This document shows positions 24,716 to 36,674 of a DNA stretch of 64,000 nt, piece after piece. Position 1 is the stretch's first letter. Each line of letters begins with the position of its first letter. The translations under genes and the position numbers were made by a program. The notes under the pieces are model-generated. The model worked only from the letters and a program-made list of their open reading frames with translations. It was not told where the DNA came from and did no database searches. The DNA is from Agapanthus africanus (taxonomy: Eukaryota; Streptophyta; Magnoliopsida; Asparagales; Amaryllidaceae): positions 410,100,248 to 410,164,247 of the forward strand of contig CM057347.1 of the NCBI GenBank assembly GCA_030015575.1. The letters run 5' to 3'.

Positions 24716-24746
24716 TAATAACAATAATAATAATAATAATAATAAA
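24716..24746. repeat. AAT microsatellite
   Basis: A run of AAT units follows the passenger segment. The counterpart in the 5' LTR (about 53358-53376) is shorter, so it has changed length since insertion. Confidence 0.9.
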
Positions 24747-25243
24747 AAGATGCTTTAATTTAGTATTTTGTTATCTGTTAAGTATTCTCTTGTTTTTTAA
24801 TTCTTTGTTATTCCTTTGTGAGATGTTTATGCGCTGCATAATCATGAAGCGTTGCTTTGCTTTTCAATCTTGGAAACAGAGCTTTGCTCTAACTTGGGGT
24901 GCGCAGCGCAATTGCGCTAGCGCTAGCGCATTCGTGTTTTGACACATGGCGCGCAGCGCGCCTTACGCTAGCGCACTCGCGTTCGACACGTGGCGCACGG
25001 CGCAGAGCGCAGCGCAACTGTGCTAGTGCACCGGTGTCAGACACTTGGCGAGCAGCGCAACTGCGCCAGCGCGTCTGTGTTAGACACATGGCGCGCAGCG
25101 TAGAGCGCAGGATTTGAAGCGTTGCTTCAATTTTGACTCTTAAATTTCTAAACAGAGCTTTGCTCTGATTGGGGGGCGCAGAAGCGTCGCTTCATTTCCA
25201 GTCTTCGAATTCGAACAGAGCTTTGCTCTGATTGGGGGAAACA

Positions 25244-25256
25244 AATGCCCCCCACC
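25244..25256 (-). other. Tat-2 polypurine tract
   Basis: The minus strand reads GGTGGGGGGCATT immediately before the LTR TGTTT. Tat-3 has the same arrangement (GTGGGGGCATT) at 59699-59709. This shows that the LTR to the left is a 3' LTR. Confidence 0.85.
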
Positions 25257-25602
25257 GTTGAGCTTACGTGGCCCCAAACGTGAGTGCGGCGGTGGTAGCA
25301 TCTCGGTCCTTGGATCAACTTTTAGGGAGTTGAAACGGCTCTCAATGCCTATAAATAGGACCTTTGGTCCCTTTGATTCATCCTCTTTTATGAGAATTTT
25401 CTCTTATTCAGAGCACTACTCTTTAGTTTTAAGAATTTTTCAAGAGTAAAACTCTTCCAAAACTTAGGTATAGCTTAAAACTTTTAATAAATCAGGGTTT
25501 TACCCATTAACAGAGTTTTGCTCTTTATAGATTTTTGATCTAAAGAAAACCCATTTAGGGTTTTATTTAGCAGAGCTTTTCTCCATAGGTCTAAAGAAAT
25601 CT
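25257..25602 (+). promoter_or_regulatory. Antisense promoter remnant of Tat-2 next to 3' LTR
   Basis: This stretch lies between the polypurine tract and the Tekay insertion. It has a plus-strand TATA box CTATAAATAGG (25349-25359), preceded by TTGGATC...GGGAGTTGAAACG, which aligns with the region upstream of the PMD TATA box in Tat-3 (59765-59819). A CACCG...CGGTG inverted repeat at about 25254-25296 encloses ACGT cores. It appears to be the promoter and leader of an antisense gene. No PMD coding sequence follows on the other side of the Tekay (36675 onward). Confidence 0.55.
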
Positions 25603-25718
25603 TGTAACAACTCCATTTTTAATGTACAAAGAATTGATTTAAATTCAATGTATACTTGGAGTATTTATTGCAGCTGATATCTCTTTAAGTATTTATTTCA
25701 CTCCATAATTACAAGAAG

Positions 25719-25790
25719 GAGCTTGTAGCTCATTGGTAACACCTTGCACTGCTGAACCAAGCCACCAGAGTTCAAATCCCATGCCCCACA
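25719..25790 (+). other. tRNA-like segment in Tekay 5' LTR
   Basis: TAGCTCATTGG (25726-25736) fits the RNA polymerase III A box and GAGTTCAAATCC (25768-25779) fits the B box, about 30 bp apart. A short CTTG...CAAG pair lies between them where an anticodon stem would be. There is no convincing acceptor stem, so it is a tRNA- or SINE-derived relic rather than a tRNA gene. The second copy is at 33745-33816, and an eroded relative lies in the old LTR near 55440-55485 (minus). Confidence 0.6.
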
Positions 25791-26140
25791 TTATTTTTTA
25801 TATTTATTTTGTTTTAAATTTTTGGAAAGTCAACAGTCAAAACGTCATAACTCACAAAACTTGAACTGAACATAAAAAACTAAATACACCAAAATTCCCC
25901 CCAGAAAAAACCCCACCTGGCGAGCTTTTGACTCGGCCCGACTCGGGCTGGCGCCGCCGGCCGGACGGCCGAGTCGTCAACACGGAAAAATTTCGTGTTG
26001 ACCTGGTCTTCTCACATGCATACTTTAAATTTTTTGATCGGTTATCAAATTCTCAATAAATCCCTTTTACTCCAAAAATTTAATGATTTTTAATGTTTTT
26101 TATATATTTTTTATATATTTTTTTATTAAAACCCTAACCC

Positions 26141-26148
26141 TATATAAA
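26141..26148 (+). promoter_or_regulatory. TATA box of Tekay 5' LTR
   Basis: TATATAAA follows an AT-rich tract and CCCTAACCC, and is followed by a CT-rich initiator-like region (CACCCCTATCCTCTACC). The 3' LTR has the same box at 34184-34191. Transcription probably starts about 30 bp downstream. Confidence 0.75.
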
Positions 26149-28633
26149 CACCCCTATCCTCTACCCTCTCATCCTAAATTCCTAAGTCCACTCTCTCAAA
26201 ATCCCAAGAGAACTTGGTACGTCGGAAAACGAGCGAAAGACGAAGCGTTGACGAAATCGGCGGTGACTTTCCGGTGATCGTGCTAGGAGCTCCCGACGAC
26301 GTTTCGACACGCTGGCAAACCCTCTACCTCCCTCCCACTCTCTAGCGTTGTCCAAACCCGTAAGTCCCTCTTTTTCTACCTTTCTTTCTTCCATTAAAAT
26401 ACGATTTTTCAAACCCGACGGAAATCGGAACAAACCGATTTCCGATTCGGTTTTCTATCAAAACTCACTTATCACTAATTCCATAATGCTTAAACATATT
26501 CATTTTGACTACTAATCACTTGAAAATTAATTTAAATAAGTTTTCACACATGAAATGATAGCTTTTGCAATATACCGTATTTTTGCACTTAAATACCACC
26601 ATGTTTAGTTTATCACATTTAACCCTTTAACATTGCTATACCTTAAAGTAGATCACGAGATAATGACCTATCTCCACACACACGCAAATACAACCCTAAT
26701 TGATATCATCAAAACTTAGAATACGATAATACAAGATTTTACATTTAAATACCCTTTTCTTAATAAAACCTTTTCTAAAATTTCTAAGTTTTAAACAATT
26801 TTAAAACAATATCTTTTAATAGGAAAATACGATATGTCGTGGACATCGATTGTTTATCTAAACCTGACTTTGTGGTGTCTAGGCAAGTGTGTCTAAGGCG
26901 AGTGGTTACTTAATTAGGGCCGCTACTTGTAGTGGAGAGCCTCCCACTCACCTTGCACTTACCTGGCCGCAATTGGCGGTGAAGAGGCGATTTGAGACTT
27001 CTAATGACTTGTCGTTTAGACCATTTAGAAATAGGATAGTTGGCTTAGGAAACCCTAGAATCTAAAATACGGAAATTTACACCCTTTTACAAATAAATAC
27101 CTTATCTTTATAAAACCGTTTTCTAAATGATTAGTATTTATTAAATCTTTGCAAAGCGCCACTACAACCCACCTTTGGGGAACTCGTTAGGGATAGTACG
27201 GTTTATCGTGCACCCTCGGGCTTAGTAGTGCGAGATTCAGACCTCCGCAAGGAGCATTCGGTCTCGAAAGGTTTAAAATACGACATTTAAGAAAAATGAG
27301 ATTTTTGGAAAATAAAATATTTATTAAAAATTATTCTTGTATAAACATATGTATATTTATCATTTAAACACCTATTTTATTATAAGATAAAGTTTTCACC
27401 TTTTCCTAAAAATTACAAGATTAAAAGTTACATTAAAATACCATGAATTTCAATTAAATCAATATTACAAATTAATACCTTTATTTATGTAATTAGGATA
27501 TTTTCACTAGAAATATCACAAAATAAAATCACACTCATTATAACAATAAAGACGAATAATAAATACTTGAGGTGTATCTTGAAAACTATACAAAAGTATT
27601 TTTACATAAACCCCACCTCAAGTTTTATAAATTACAATAATGACCCTAACAAATATAGAACTTCGACTTACATTTCTTTTAGTCTGACTCGGGTTTGAGT
27701 CTGGTTATTTCTGACTTGAATATGATTCAAGTCAATCTACATCCTTTAATATTCCAACTCAATATGAACACATGAATCCCAGAATTCAGTTAACAATCTA
27801 TACAACTTGACTGAACCAAACCATGGATATACATCCATTTTTCCGTTACTCCATTTACCTGATTATGCAGTTACAATACGATTACTGATATCATGGTTTT
27901 GGTCAGTCATCCAACTTACACAATACAATACAACAATACAATCAAAACACTACGGGGTTTAAGGGGTAGATTGGTACGGAAGGTGTTAAAGGTGGCACGA
28001 GATGGTCAGATTATAACACCTAACCTATATTCCGTTGCTGTTGTACCGTGGCTTAACGGTTCCTTGTACATTCCGTTTGCCCTGGTCTCTAGCATATAGA
28101 GACCCCTCTCGTATACACTGGCATCCTTCTGTACCAAGCTAAAAACAACAGCGTTAACACAATATTCTACAATATTTTACAATCTCTTTAGAAAATACCT
28201 CTTATTCTGTCTTTTCTAATTCCTCTTTATTTTTGGGACTTACCGAGCGACCTGTTCGCTGACGACATTCTATTTCTTTCTTCTTTGAATGTCGTCAGGT
28301 GATTTGGACCCAGCAGAGATGGAGCCCACCGGTGAAGACTTGGAGCAGTTTCACAAAGACCCCGAGCTCTAGATATTGTACTTTGTTCTATTCAGTATTT
28401 TCATTTCCTGTTATGCCACTGTTTAGGCATCCCTTTTCATTTCAGTTGTTATTACTTTTCATGCATTGTACAAAAGATTGTTATTAATAAAGTTGCTGTT
28501 ATTTATATATCTCTTGTCTCTTGTGATTTACTTTTATATTGCTTAGATACGCTTAGCGTATGTACTTCTAAGTATATACGTAGCGGACCTCGTCGCGTCC
28601 ACTTCGCCGTACACCGAGAAGCAGGGCGTGACA

Positions 28634-28845
28634 GGTTTTGTTGGTGGCCTATGCAGGTCAGAGCTGTATGAATCTCTATCATGCAGTTCTGGTCTGCGTG
28701 AACAACCTAAGCAATATAACACAAGAACCGGCAACTAAAACATTCTTTACAATTCATGTTTCTTGAATCTTACAAATTTCTATTCCTTGAATCTTATCAT
28801 TTCATGTATTTGAATCTGTCATAACCCAAATTTTTCTTCAAGGTT
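28634..28845 (+). other. Tekay untranslated leader
   Basis: This is non-coding sequence between the LTR end and the first gag ATG. The first 60 bases match the leader of the older relic (20325-20391). I did not recognise a standard primer-binding site here. Confidence 0.6.
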
Positions 28846-30080
28846 ATGGATTCCCCGAACAACACCAGCACCAACGTCAACAACACACCTCCAGCACTAC
28901 CTCTCGCACCAGCTGTTCCTGCACCACCCACCGAGCAAACAGTGCTACTTGAGGCGATTCGCAGCCTTCTCGAGGGACAACAACAACTTCTGAACCGTCC
29001 TGAGACCGACGCACCGGGAGTAAAGCAATTCAGGGCTTTACATCCCAAACAGTTCTCTGGAAAAGGAAGCCCTCTTGAAGCGGAAGAATGGGCACAAAGC
29101 ATAGAAGACGATCTGGAAGCAGCTCAAGTGCCAGACATCGCTCGGGTCCGTGTGGCGAAACTACAGCTCACGGATAATGCTCGCAACTGGTGGAAGGCGG
29201 AAGAAAGCCGTCTTGCACAACCTATTGGATGGAAGACTTTTCGCGAGAAGTTCGACGCGAAATACTTCCCTGTGACTGCCAAGTTTGCCATGGAGCAGCA
29301 GTTCATTCATCTGCAACAGGGTTCAATGTAGGACAAATCAGTAGATGAATACGACGCTGAATTCACCATATTAAGCCGGTAAGATATGTCACAATAGTTC
29401 AATTTTTAAATATCACATACTACACAGCTAACACAATCTTTAAACAGATTCGCGGCACACATGATACCGACGGACGAGATCAGAGCCCGTCGCTTTCAAC
29501 AAGGACTGGACACGGAGATTCAGGCTGCTCTAGCCACGGGAAAATTTTTGACTCATGAGGATGCTCTGGAAGCTGCCCGCAGTTATGAGGCAGTGATAAA
29601 AGCAAAGGGCAGACCTCAGTCTGCAGGAGTCAAACGCCCTGCCAACCAGATGGCAGGTGGAGCCTCGTCTAGGCCTCCTTTCGTGCCAAGACGACCCGGA
29701 GTACCAACCCATCGTCCCAGCCTAGCCTTTTGCATCTACTGTAAGAGAACTGGACATATGATGAAGGACTGCCGTCGAGCCAACCGTCTTTGCTTAGTCT
29801 GTGGCTCAGCTACTCACGATATTGGTTCTTGTCCCCAAATACAGAACCCAGTTACTGCACCCAGGCCAGCAATTACTTATCCGCAGCGACCAACCCTTCA
29901 GGCACCTGCTCCCAGACCTGCACCACCTGCACCACCCAGAGGACCACAAGCTGTACCACCTCCTCGTCAGTTCCATCAAGCTCAAAAGAATGTTCTGAGG
30001 AATGCTCCTCAGGCCAGGAGGAATGTACCAAGGCGCCAGGCTTTCACGATGTCCGTGGAAGAAGCTGAGGCCACTGGCCA
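28846..30080 (+). pseudogene. Tekay gag region
   Basis: It begins MDSPNNTSTNVNNTPP and includes the retrotransposon gag core LEAEEWAQSIEDDLEAAQ, ARNWWKAEESRLAQPIGW and FREKFDAKYFP, then [15 protein letters not shown]. The capsid-like part is followed by two zinc knuckles ([14 protein letters not shown] near 29730 and [14 protein letters not shown] near 29800) and a Pro-rich linker. It forms the virus-like particle in intact relatives. Confidence 0.9.
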
Positions 30081-30189
30081 AGTCATCACTGGTAAACTTT
30101 TCTTTTCAAACTTTACTTTTCTATTCTGCTACTTAGTTACATATTTTCTATACCTAAAACAAATCCCACATACCTTAGGTACAATCTTA

Positions 30190-32001
30190 GTATCCTCAAT
30201 CCCTGCACTTGCACTGTTTGATACTGGAGCATCACACTGCTTTATGTCGCAACGGTTTGTTCGAACCCATGCGATTCTAGTCTCACCGCTTGTATCCAGC
30301 TGGAATGTCAGTTCAGGAAATGGCGTTCTAAAGGCAACTATGAGATACAGCTTATGTCCAGTCGTCGTCTGCAGTCGAGAGTTTTATGCTGACTTCAAAG
30401 TACTGGACATACCGAACTTCGATGTGGATCTAGGAATGGATTGGCTTAGAACTTTTTATGCTACCATCGACTGTCGTCAAAAGAGGGTAGTATTCGAGAT
30501 TCCAGACCATCCAGTTTTCTATTTCAAAAGCGGAGACCGTACACTGGAGCCAAGTACCTACAAAGCGAAACCAAGAGAAGCAGTAGTTGCAGCAGCTCAA
30601 GCGGAGGAAGAATCAAGACCAGATGTGGTTCGAGAGTTCGACGATGTATTTCCTGACGATATATCAGGTTTGCCTCCCGATCGAGCTCTTGAATTCAGTA
30701 TTGATTTATTACCAGGAGTACAACCGGTGATCAAAGTACCCTATCGTTTAAGTCCGGAAGGTTTGAAGGAAGTCCGAACACAGTTGGACGAATTGCTGGT
30801 GAAAGGATGGATTCGTCCCAGCACTTCAAGTTGGGGATCACTTGTATTACTTGTGAAGAAGAAGGAAGGTTCATACAGAATGTGCATCGATTACAGAGCC
30901 TTAAACGAAGTCACTATAAAGAACAAGTATCCACTCCCGCGCATCGATGATTTATTCGATCAGCTAAGTGGATCTTGTGTTTTCTCTAAATTAGATCTTC
31001 GTTCAGGTTATCATCAAGTAAAGGTCAAGGAAGCTGATATTCACAAAACAGCTTTCAGAACTCGCTATGGACATTACGAATTTTTAGTGATGCCATTTGG
31101 AGTGACCAACGCATCCGCAATATTCATGAACCTTGTGAATCAAGTTTTCCGGGAGTACTTAGACAGGTTTGTTGTCATCTTTATCGATAACATCCTGGTG
31201 TATTCTAAAAGTTGGAAAGAACATGCAGAGCATCTACGAATTATCCTAGAAACTCTTCGACAACATCAGCTTTATGCCAAGTACAGCAAGTGCGAGTTTT
31301 GGCTAAATCAAGTTGGTTTTCTTGGACATATCGTATCAGGAGAAGGAATCTCTGTGGATCCAGCGAAAGTTTCAGCAGTTAGCGAATGGCCTACACCAAA
31401 GTCAGTGAAGGATATTCGAAGTTTCTTGGGTTTAGCTGGATATTACAGAAGGTTTATTGAAGGCTTTCCGAAGATAGCAACGCCCCTGACCAAGCTCACA
31501 CGTAAAGATGAAGAATTTGTGTGGTCAGAAGCATGCGAACAAGCTTTCGTAGAACTCAAGTCAAGGTTGACATCATCATCTATTCTCGTCATACCGGATC
31601 AATCTGGAGGATTCGAAGTGCATTGCGATGCATCCGATAAGGGATTAGGCTATATTCTACATCAGCACGGTAAGGTTGTGGCTTATGCTGCAAGACAGCT
31701 GAAGATTCATGAGCGCAATTATCCGACGCATGATCTGGAGTTGGCAGCCGTCATCTTTACTCTCAAGATTTGGCGTCATTACCTACTTGGTGAACGAGTG
31801 AACATCTACACAGATCATAAGAGCCTAAAGTACGTGTTTACTCAGAAGGAGTTGAATATGCGGCAGAGAAGATGGTTAGAACTCATGGCGGACTTTGACA
31901 TCAACTTGCAATACCAACCAGGGAAAGTGAATGTAGTACCTGATGCTCTTAGTCGCCAACCATTAGCAATGAATCTCACCGCTCAGTGGAAGCTTCAATA
32001 A
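30190..32001 (+). pseudogene. Tekay protease, reverse transcriptase and RNase H
   Basis: The protease (about 30200-30480) has [11 protein letters not shown]. The RT (about 30790-31350) has [26 protein letters not shown] and VMPFGVTNA. The RNase H (about 31610-31960) includes [26 protein letters not shown] and the end [10 protein letters not shown]. Sequence character is typical of the Tekay/Del chromovirus lineage. One long block covers all three domains. Confidence 0.93.
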
Positions 32002-32004
32002 GAC

Positions 32005-33573
32005 TTGCATCAGATGGAGATTGAAGTAATCATGCCAGGTAATGCTTCAAGTTTGATGAATTTACAAGTTCAATCAACCATTGTCAATCAGATCAAAGCA
32101 GCTCAAGCAAGTGATGCTAAATTGCAAAAGATCAGAGAACAAGTGGAGAATGGACTCAGAACAGACTTCATCATCCATGAAGACGGATCTTTGAGATACG
32201 GCAGCAGATTGTGTGTACCAAAAGATCCTGTTCGGGAAGAGTTAATGAAAGAAACTCACAGCTCTTCCTATTCAGTACATCCTGGAGGTACCAAAATGTA
32301 CAAAGATCTACGTCAGAATTATTGGTGGCATGGAATGAAGCATGAAGTAGCCAGAAGTGTCGCAAAATGCTTGGTGTGTCAACAAGTAAAGGATGAACAT
32401 CACAGACTGCTGGATTACTTCAACCGTTACCAATCCCAGAATGGAAGTGGCAACACATCACGATGGACTTTCTGACTGCTCTTCCTCGTAGCACAAAGGG
32501 TAACGATGCCATATGGGTCATTGTGGATCGACTCACAAATTCAGCTCACTTCATCGCATTTTGAGTTGGCCAATCTACTGAGACACTAGCAAAGAAGTAC
32601 ATGGAGGTAATAATCTAATTAAGATTTAAATTCTTCATAATGTACTATCTTTGATACCCATGAACTCATATAGGAAATTGTGAGACTCCATGGAGTACCG
32701 GTCTGCATTGTCTCCGATCGTGATACCAGGTTCCGATCGCAATTTTGGCAGAGTCTGCAAGCAAGCTTGGGAACAAGTCTGAACTTCAGCACGGCTTATC
32801 ATCCACAAACAGATGGTCAGTCGGAACGAATAATTCAGATCTTGGAAGATATGCTTAGAGCGTGTATGCTAGACTTCAAAGGATCGTGGGAAGATCACCT
32901 ACATCTTGTGGAGTTTTCGTACAACAACAGCTACCAAGCAAGCATAGGAATGGTACATTTTGCAGCATTGTATGGAAGGAAGTGTCGATCGCCATTAAGT
33001 TGGGACGACATCGGAGATAGGGAACTTCTTGGACCAGAGATGATAATAGCAACTGTTGATGTGGTTCATACTATCAGGGAAAGGATGCGCATAGCCCAAG
33101 ATCAACAGAAGCACTGGGCTAATGCAAAGAGACGACACTTGGAGTTCCAGCCAAGAGATCACGCATTCCTGAAGATATCTCCGAACCGCGGAGTGATTCG
33201 ATTTGGAAGACGGGGTAAGCTAAGTCCGAGATACATTGGACCGTTCGACATACTCGAACGAGTCGGTGAAGTGGCATACCGTTTAGCGCTTCCACCCTCA
33301 TTGGAAGGAGTGCATAATGTGTTCCACATATCCCAACTCAAAAAGTATGTGAGTGACCCCAGCCATGTACTTGATCATTCCGAGCTCACTATACATCCCG
33401 ACTTGTCTTGTGAGCAACAGCCCGTGGAGATCCTGGATAGGAAAGTGAAGACACTTCGGAACAAGGAAGTTAACTTGGTTCGAGTGATGTGGAGGAAAGA
33501 CACTCCAGGAGAGGCCACTTGGGAAAGGGAGGATGAAATGCGTACTAGATATCCACACCTCTTTGTAAACTAG
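32005..33573 (+). pseudogene. Tekay integrase with C-terminal chromodomain
   Basis: The integrase zinc-binding HHCC segment is at about 32278-32390 (HPGGTKMYKDLRQNYWWHG...CLVCQQVK). The catalytic core includes [14 protein letters not shown] and [15 protein letters not shown]. The C-terminal part has [19 protein letters not shown] and [13 protein letters not shown]. The last 50 residues ([17 protein letters not shown]...[17 protein letters not shown]) form the chromodomain that directs chromovirus integration to particular chromatin. Confidence 0.92.
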
Positions 33574-33615
33574 TTCTCAAATAAAAGTTGTAAATTTCGA
33601 GGACGAAATTTTTGT

Positions 33616-33628
33616 AAGGAGGGTAGAC
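33616..33628 (+). other. Tekay polypurine tract
   Basis: AAGGAGGGTAGAC lies immediately before the 3' LTR TGTAACAACTCC. Confidence 0.85.
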
Positions 33629-36600
33629 TGTAACAACTCCATTTTTAATGTACAAAGAATTGATTTAAATTCAATGTATACTTGGAGTATTTATTGCAGC
33701 TGATATCTCTTTAAGTATTTATTTCACTCCATAATTACAAGAAGGAGCTTGTAGCTCATTGGTAACACCTTGCACTGCTGAACCAAGCCACCAGAGTTCA
33801 AATCCCATGCCCCACATTATTTTTTATATTTATTTTGTTTTAAATTTTTGGAAAGTCAACAGTCAAAACGTCATAACTCACAAAACTTGAACTGAACATA
33901 AAAAAACTAAATACACCAAAATTCCCCCCAGGAAAAACCCCACCCGGCGAGCCTTTGACTCGGCCCGACTCGGTCGAGTCGGCCGGCGCCGCCGGCCGGA
34001 CTCGGCCGGACGGCCGAGTCGTCAACACGGAAAAATTCCGTGTTGACCTGGTCTTCTCACCTGCATACTTTAAATTTTTTGATCGGTTATCAAATTCTCA
34101 ATAAATCCCTTTTACTCCAAAAATTTAATGATTTTTAATGTTTTTTTATATATTTTATATATTTTTTATTAAAACCCTAACCCTATATAAACACCCCTAC
34201 CCTCTACCCTCTCATCCTAAATTCCTAAGTCCACTCTCCCAAAATCCCAAGATAACTTGATACGTCGGAAAACGAGCGAAAGGCGAAGCGCTGATGAAAT
34301 CGGCGGTGACTTTCCGGTGATCGTGCTAGGAGCTCCCGACGACGTTTCGACGCGCCGGCAAACCCTCTACCTCTCTCTCACTCTCTAGCGTTGTCCAAAC
34401 CCGTAAGTCCCTCTTTTTCTATCTTTCTTTCTTCCATTAAAATACGATTTTTCAAACCAGACGGAAATCGGAACAAACCGATTTCCGATTCGGTTTTCTA
34501 TCAAAACTCACTTATCACTAATTCCATAATGCTTAAACATATTCATGTTGACTACTAATCACTTGAAAATTAATTTGAACAAGTTTTCACACATGAAATG
34601 ACAGCTTTTGTAATATACCATATTTTTGCACTTAAATACCACTATATTTAGTTTATCACATTTAACCCTTTAACATTACTATACCTTAAAGTAGACCACG
34701 AGATAATGACCTACCTCCACACACACGCAAATACAACCCTAATTGATATCATCAAAACTTAGAATACGATAATACAAGATTTTACATTTAAATACCCTTT
34801 TCTTAATAAAACCTTTTCTAAAATTTCTAAGTTTTAAACAATTTTAAAACAATATCTTTTAATAGAAAAATACGATATATCATGGACATCGATCGTTTAT
34901 CTAAACCTGACTTTGTGGTGTCTAGGCAAGTGTGTCTAAGGCGAGTGGTTACTTAATTAGGGCCACTACTTGTAGTGGAGAGCCTCCCACTCACCTGGCA
35001 CTTACCTGGCCGCAATTGGCGGTGAAGAGGCGATTTGAGACTTCTAATGACTTGTCGTTTAGACCATTTAGAAATAGGATAGTTGGCTTAGGAAACCCTA
35101 GAATCTAAAATACGGAAATTTACACCCTTTTACAAATAAATACCTTATCTTTATAAAACCGTTTTCTAAATAATTAGTATTTATTAAATCTTTGCAAAGC
35201 GCCACTACAACCCACCTTTGGAGAACTCGTTAGGGATAGTACGGTTTATCGTGCACCCTCGGGCTTAGTAGTGCGAGATTCAGATCTCCGCAAGGAGCAT
35301 TCGGTCTCGAAAGGTTTAAAATACGACATTTAAGAAAAATGAGATTTTTGGAAAATAAAATATTTATTAAAAATTATTCTTGTATAAACATATGTATATT
35401 TATCATTTAAACACCTATTTTATTATAAGATAAAGTTTCCACCTTTTCCTAAAAATTACAAGATTAAAAGTTACATTAAAATACCATGAATTTCAATTAA
35501 ATCAATATTACAAATTAATACCTTTATTTATGTAATTAGGATATTTTCACTAGAAATATCACAAAATAAAATCACACTCATTATAACAATAAAGACGATT
35601 AATAAATACTTGAGGTGTATCTTGAAAACTATACAAAATTATTTTTACATAAACCCCCCCTCAAGTTTTATAAATTACAATAATGACCCTAACAAATATA
35701 GAACTTCGACTTATATTTCTTTTAGTCTGACTCGGGTTTGAGTCTGGTTATTTCTGACTTGAATATGATTCAATTCAATCTACATCCTTTAATATTCCAA
35801 CTCAATATGAACACATGAATCCCAGAATCCAGTTAACAATCTATACAACTTGACTGAACCAAACCATGGATATACATCCATTTTTCCGTTACTCCATTTA
35901 CCTGATTATGTAGTTACAATACGATTACTGATATCATGGTTTTGGTCAGTCATCCAACTTACACAATACAATACAACAATACAATCAAAACACTACGGGG
36001 TTTAAGGGGTAGATTGGTACGGAAGGTGTTAAAGGTGGCACGAGATGGTCAGATTAAGGCACCTAACCTATATTCCGTTGCTGTTGTACCGTGACTTAAC
36101 GGTTCCTTGTACATTCCGTTTGCCCTGGTCTCTAGCATATAGAGACCCCTCTCGTATACACTGGCATCCTTCTGTACCAAGCTACAAACAACAGCGTTAA
36201 CACAATATTCTACAATATTTTACAATCTTTTTAGAAAACACCTCTTATTCTGTCTTTTCTAATTCCTCTTTATTTTTGGGATTTACCGAGCGACCTGTTC
36301 GCTGACGACATTCTATTTCTTTCTTCTTTGAATGTCGTCAGGTGCTTTGGACCCAGCAGAGATCGAGCCCACCGGTGAAGACTTGGAGCAGTTTCACGAA
36401 GACCCCGAGCTCTAGATATTGTACTTTGTTCTATTCAGTATTTTCATTTCCTGTTATGCCACTGTTTAGGCATCGCTTTTCATTTCAGTTATTTACCTTT
36501 CATGCATTGTACAAAAGATTGTTATTAATAAAGTTGCTGTTATTTATATATCTCTTGTTTCTTGTGATTTACTTTTATATTGCTTAGATGCGCTTAGCGT

Positions 36601-36674
36601 ATGTACTTCTAAGTATATACGTAGCGGACCTCTTCGCGTCTACTTCGTCGTACACCGGGAAGCGGGGCGTGACA
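33629..36674 (+). repeat. Tekay 3' LTR (3.05 kb)
   Basis: The same ends as the 5' LTR are followed by target duplication AATCT at 36675. It carries the second tRNA-like segment (A box 33752-33762, B box 33794-33805) and TATA box 34184-34191. Confidence 0.95.

Larger units (their letters stand above)
21520..25243 (-). repeat. Tat-2 3' LTR (3.72 kb)
   Basis: Ends are TGTTT at 21520 and AAACA at 25243, followed by a minus-strand polypurine tract. It contains the conserved U5-side region (21560-21800), the 72-bp composite array (22070-22490), the conserved block (22502-22573), GCGC palindromes with G-boxes (22800-23165, 23890-24010, 24896-25110), a minus-strand TATA box (23552-23562), a coding-like passenger segment (24230-24715) and an AAT microsatellite. 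It pairs with 50219-53876. Confidence 0.92.
25603..28633 (+). repeat. Tekay 5' LTR (3.03 kb)
   Basis: The LTR runs from TGTAACAACTCC to GGGCGTGACA. It contains a tRNA-like A/B-box segment (25719-25790), a GC-rich stretch (25920-25985) that differs from the 3' LTR by a small indel, and a TATA box (26141-26148). The rest is an AT-rich R-U5 region with no supported gene. Confidence 0.95.
25603..36674 (+). mobile_element. Ty3/gypsy chromovirus of the Tekay/Del type, structurally complete
   Basis: This plus-strand element of 11.07 kb has LTRs at 25603-28633 and 33629-36674 and a perfect 5-bp target duplication AATCT (25598-25602 and 36675-36679). Gene order is gag, protease, RT, RNase H, integrase and a C-terminal chromodomain. 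The LTR pair looks about 98-99 percent identical by eye, suggesting roughly half a million to one million years at a commonly assumed plant rate; the rate is not known for this species. Both LTRs, the target duplication and the polypurine tract are in place. The coding region lies in a few blocks separated by short gaps; I could not settle whether these are introns or decay. It is treated as a fossil. Confidence 0.95.

Noticed and set aside
25719-25790. Functional tRNA gene
   Set aside because: A and B boxes are present, but there is no acceptor stem pairing and no clear anticodon arm. It is duplicated in both LTRs as part of the element.
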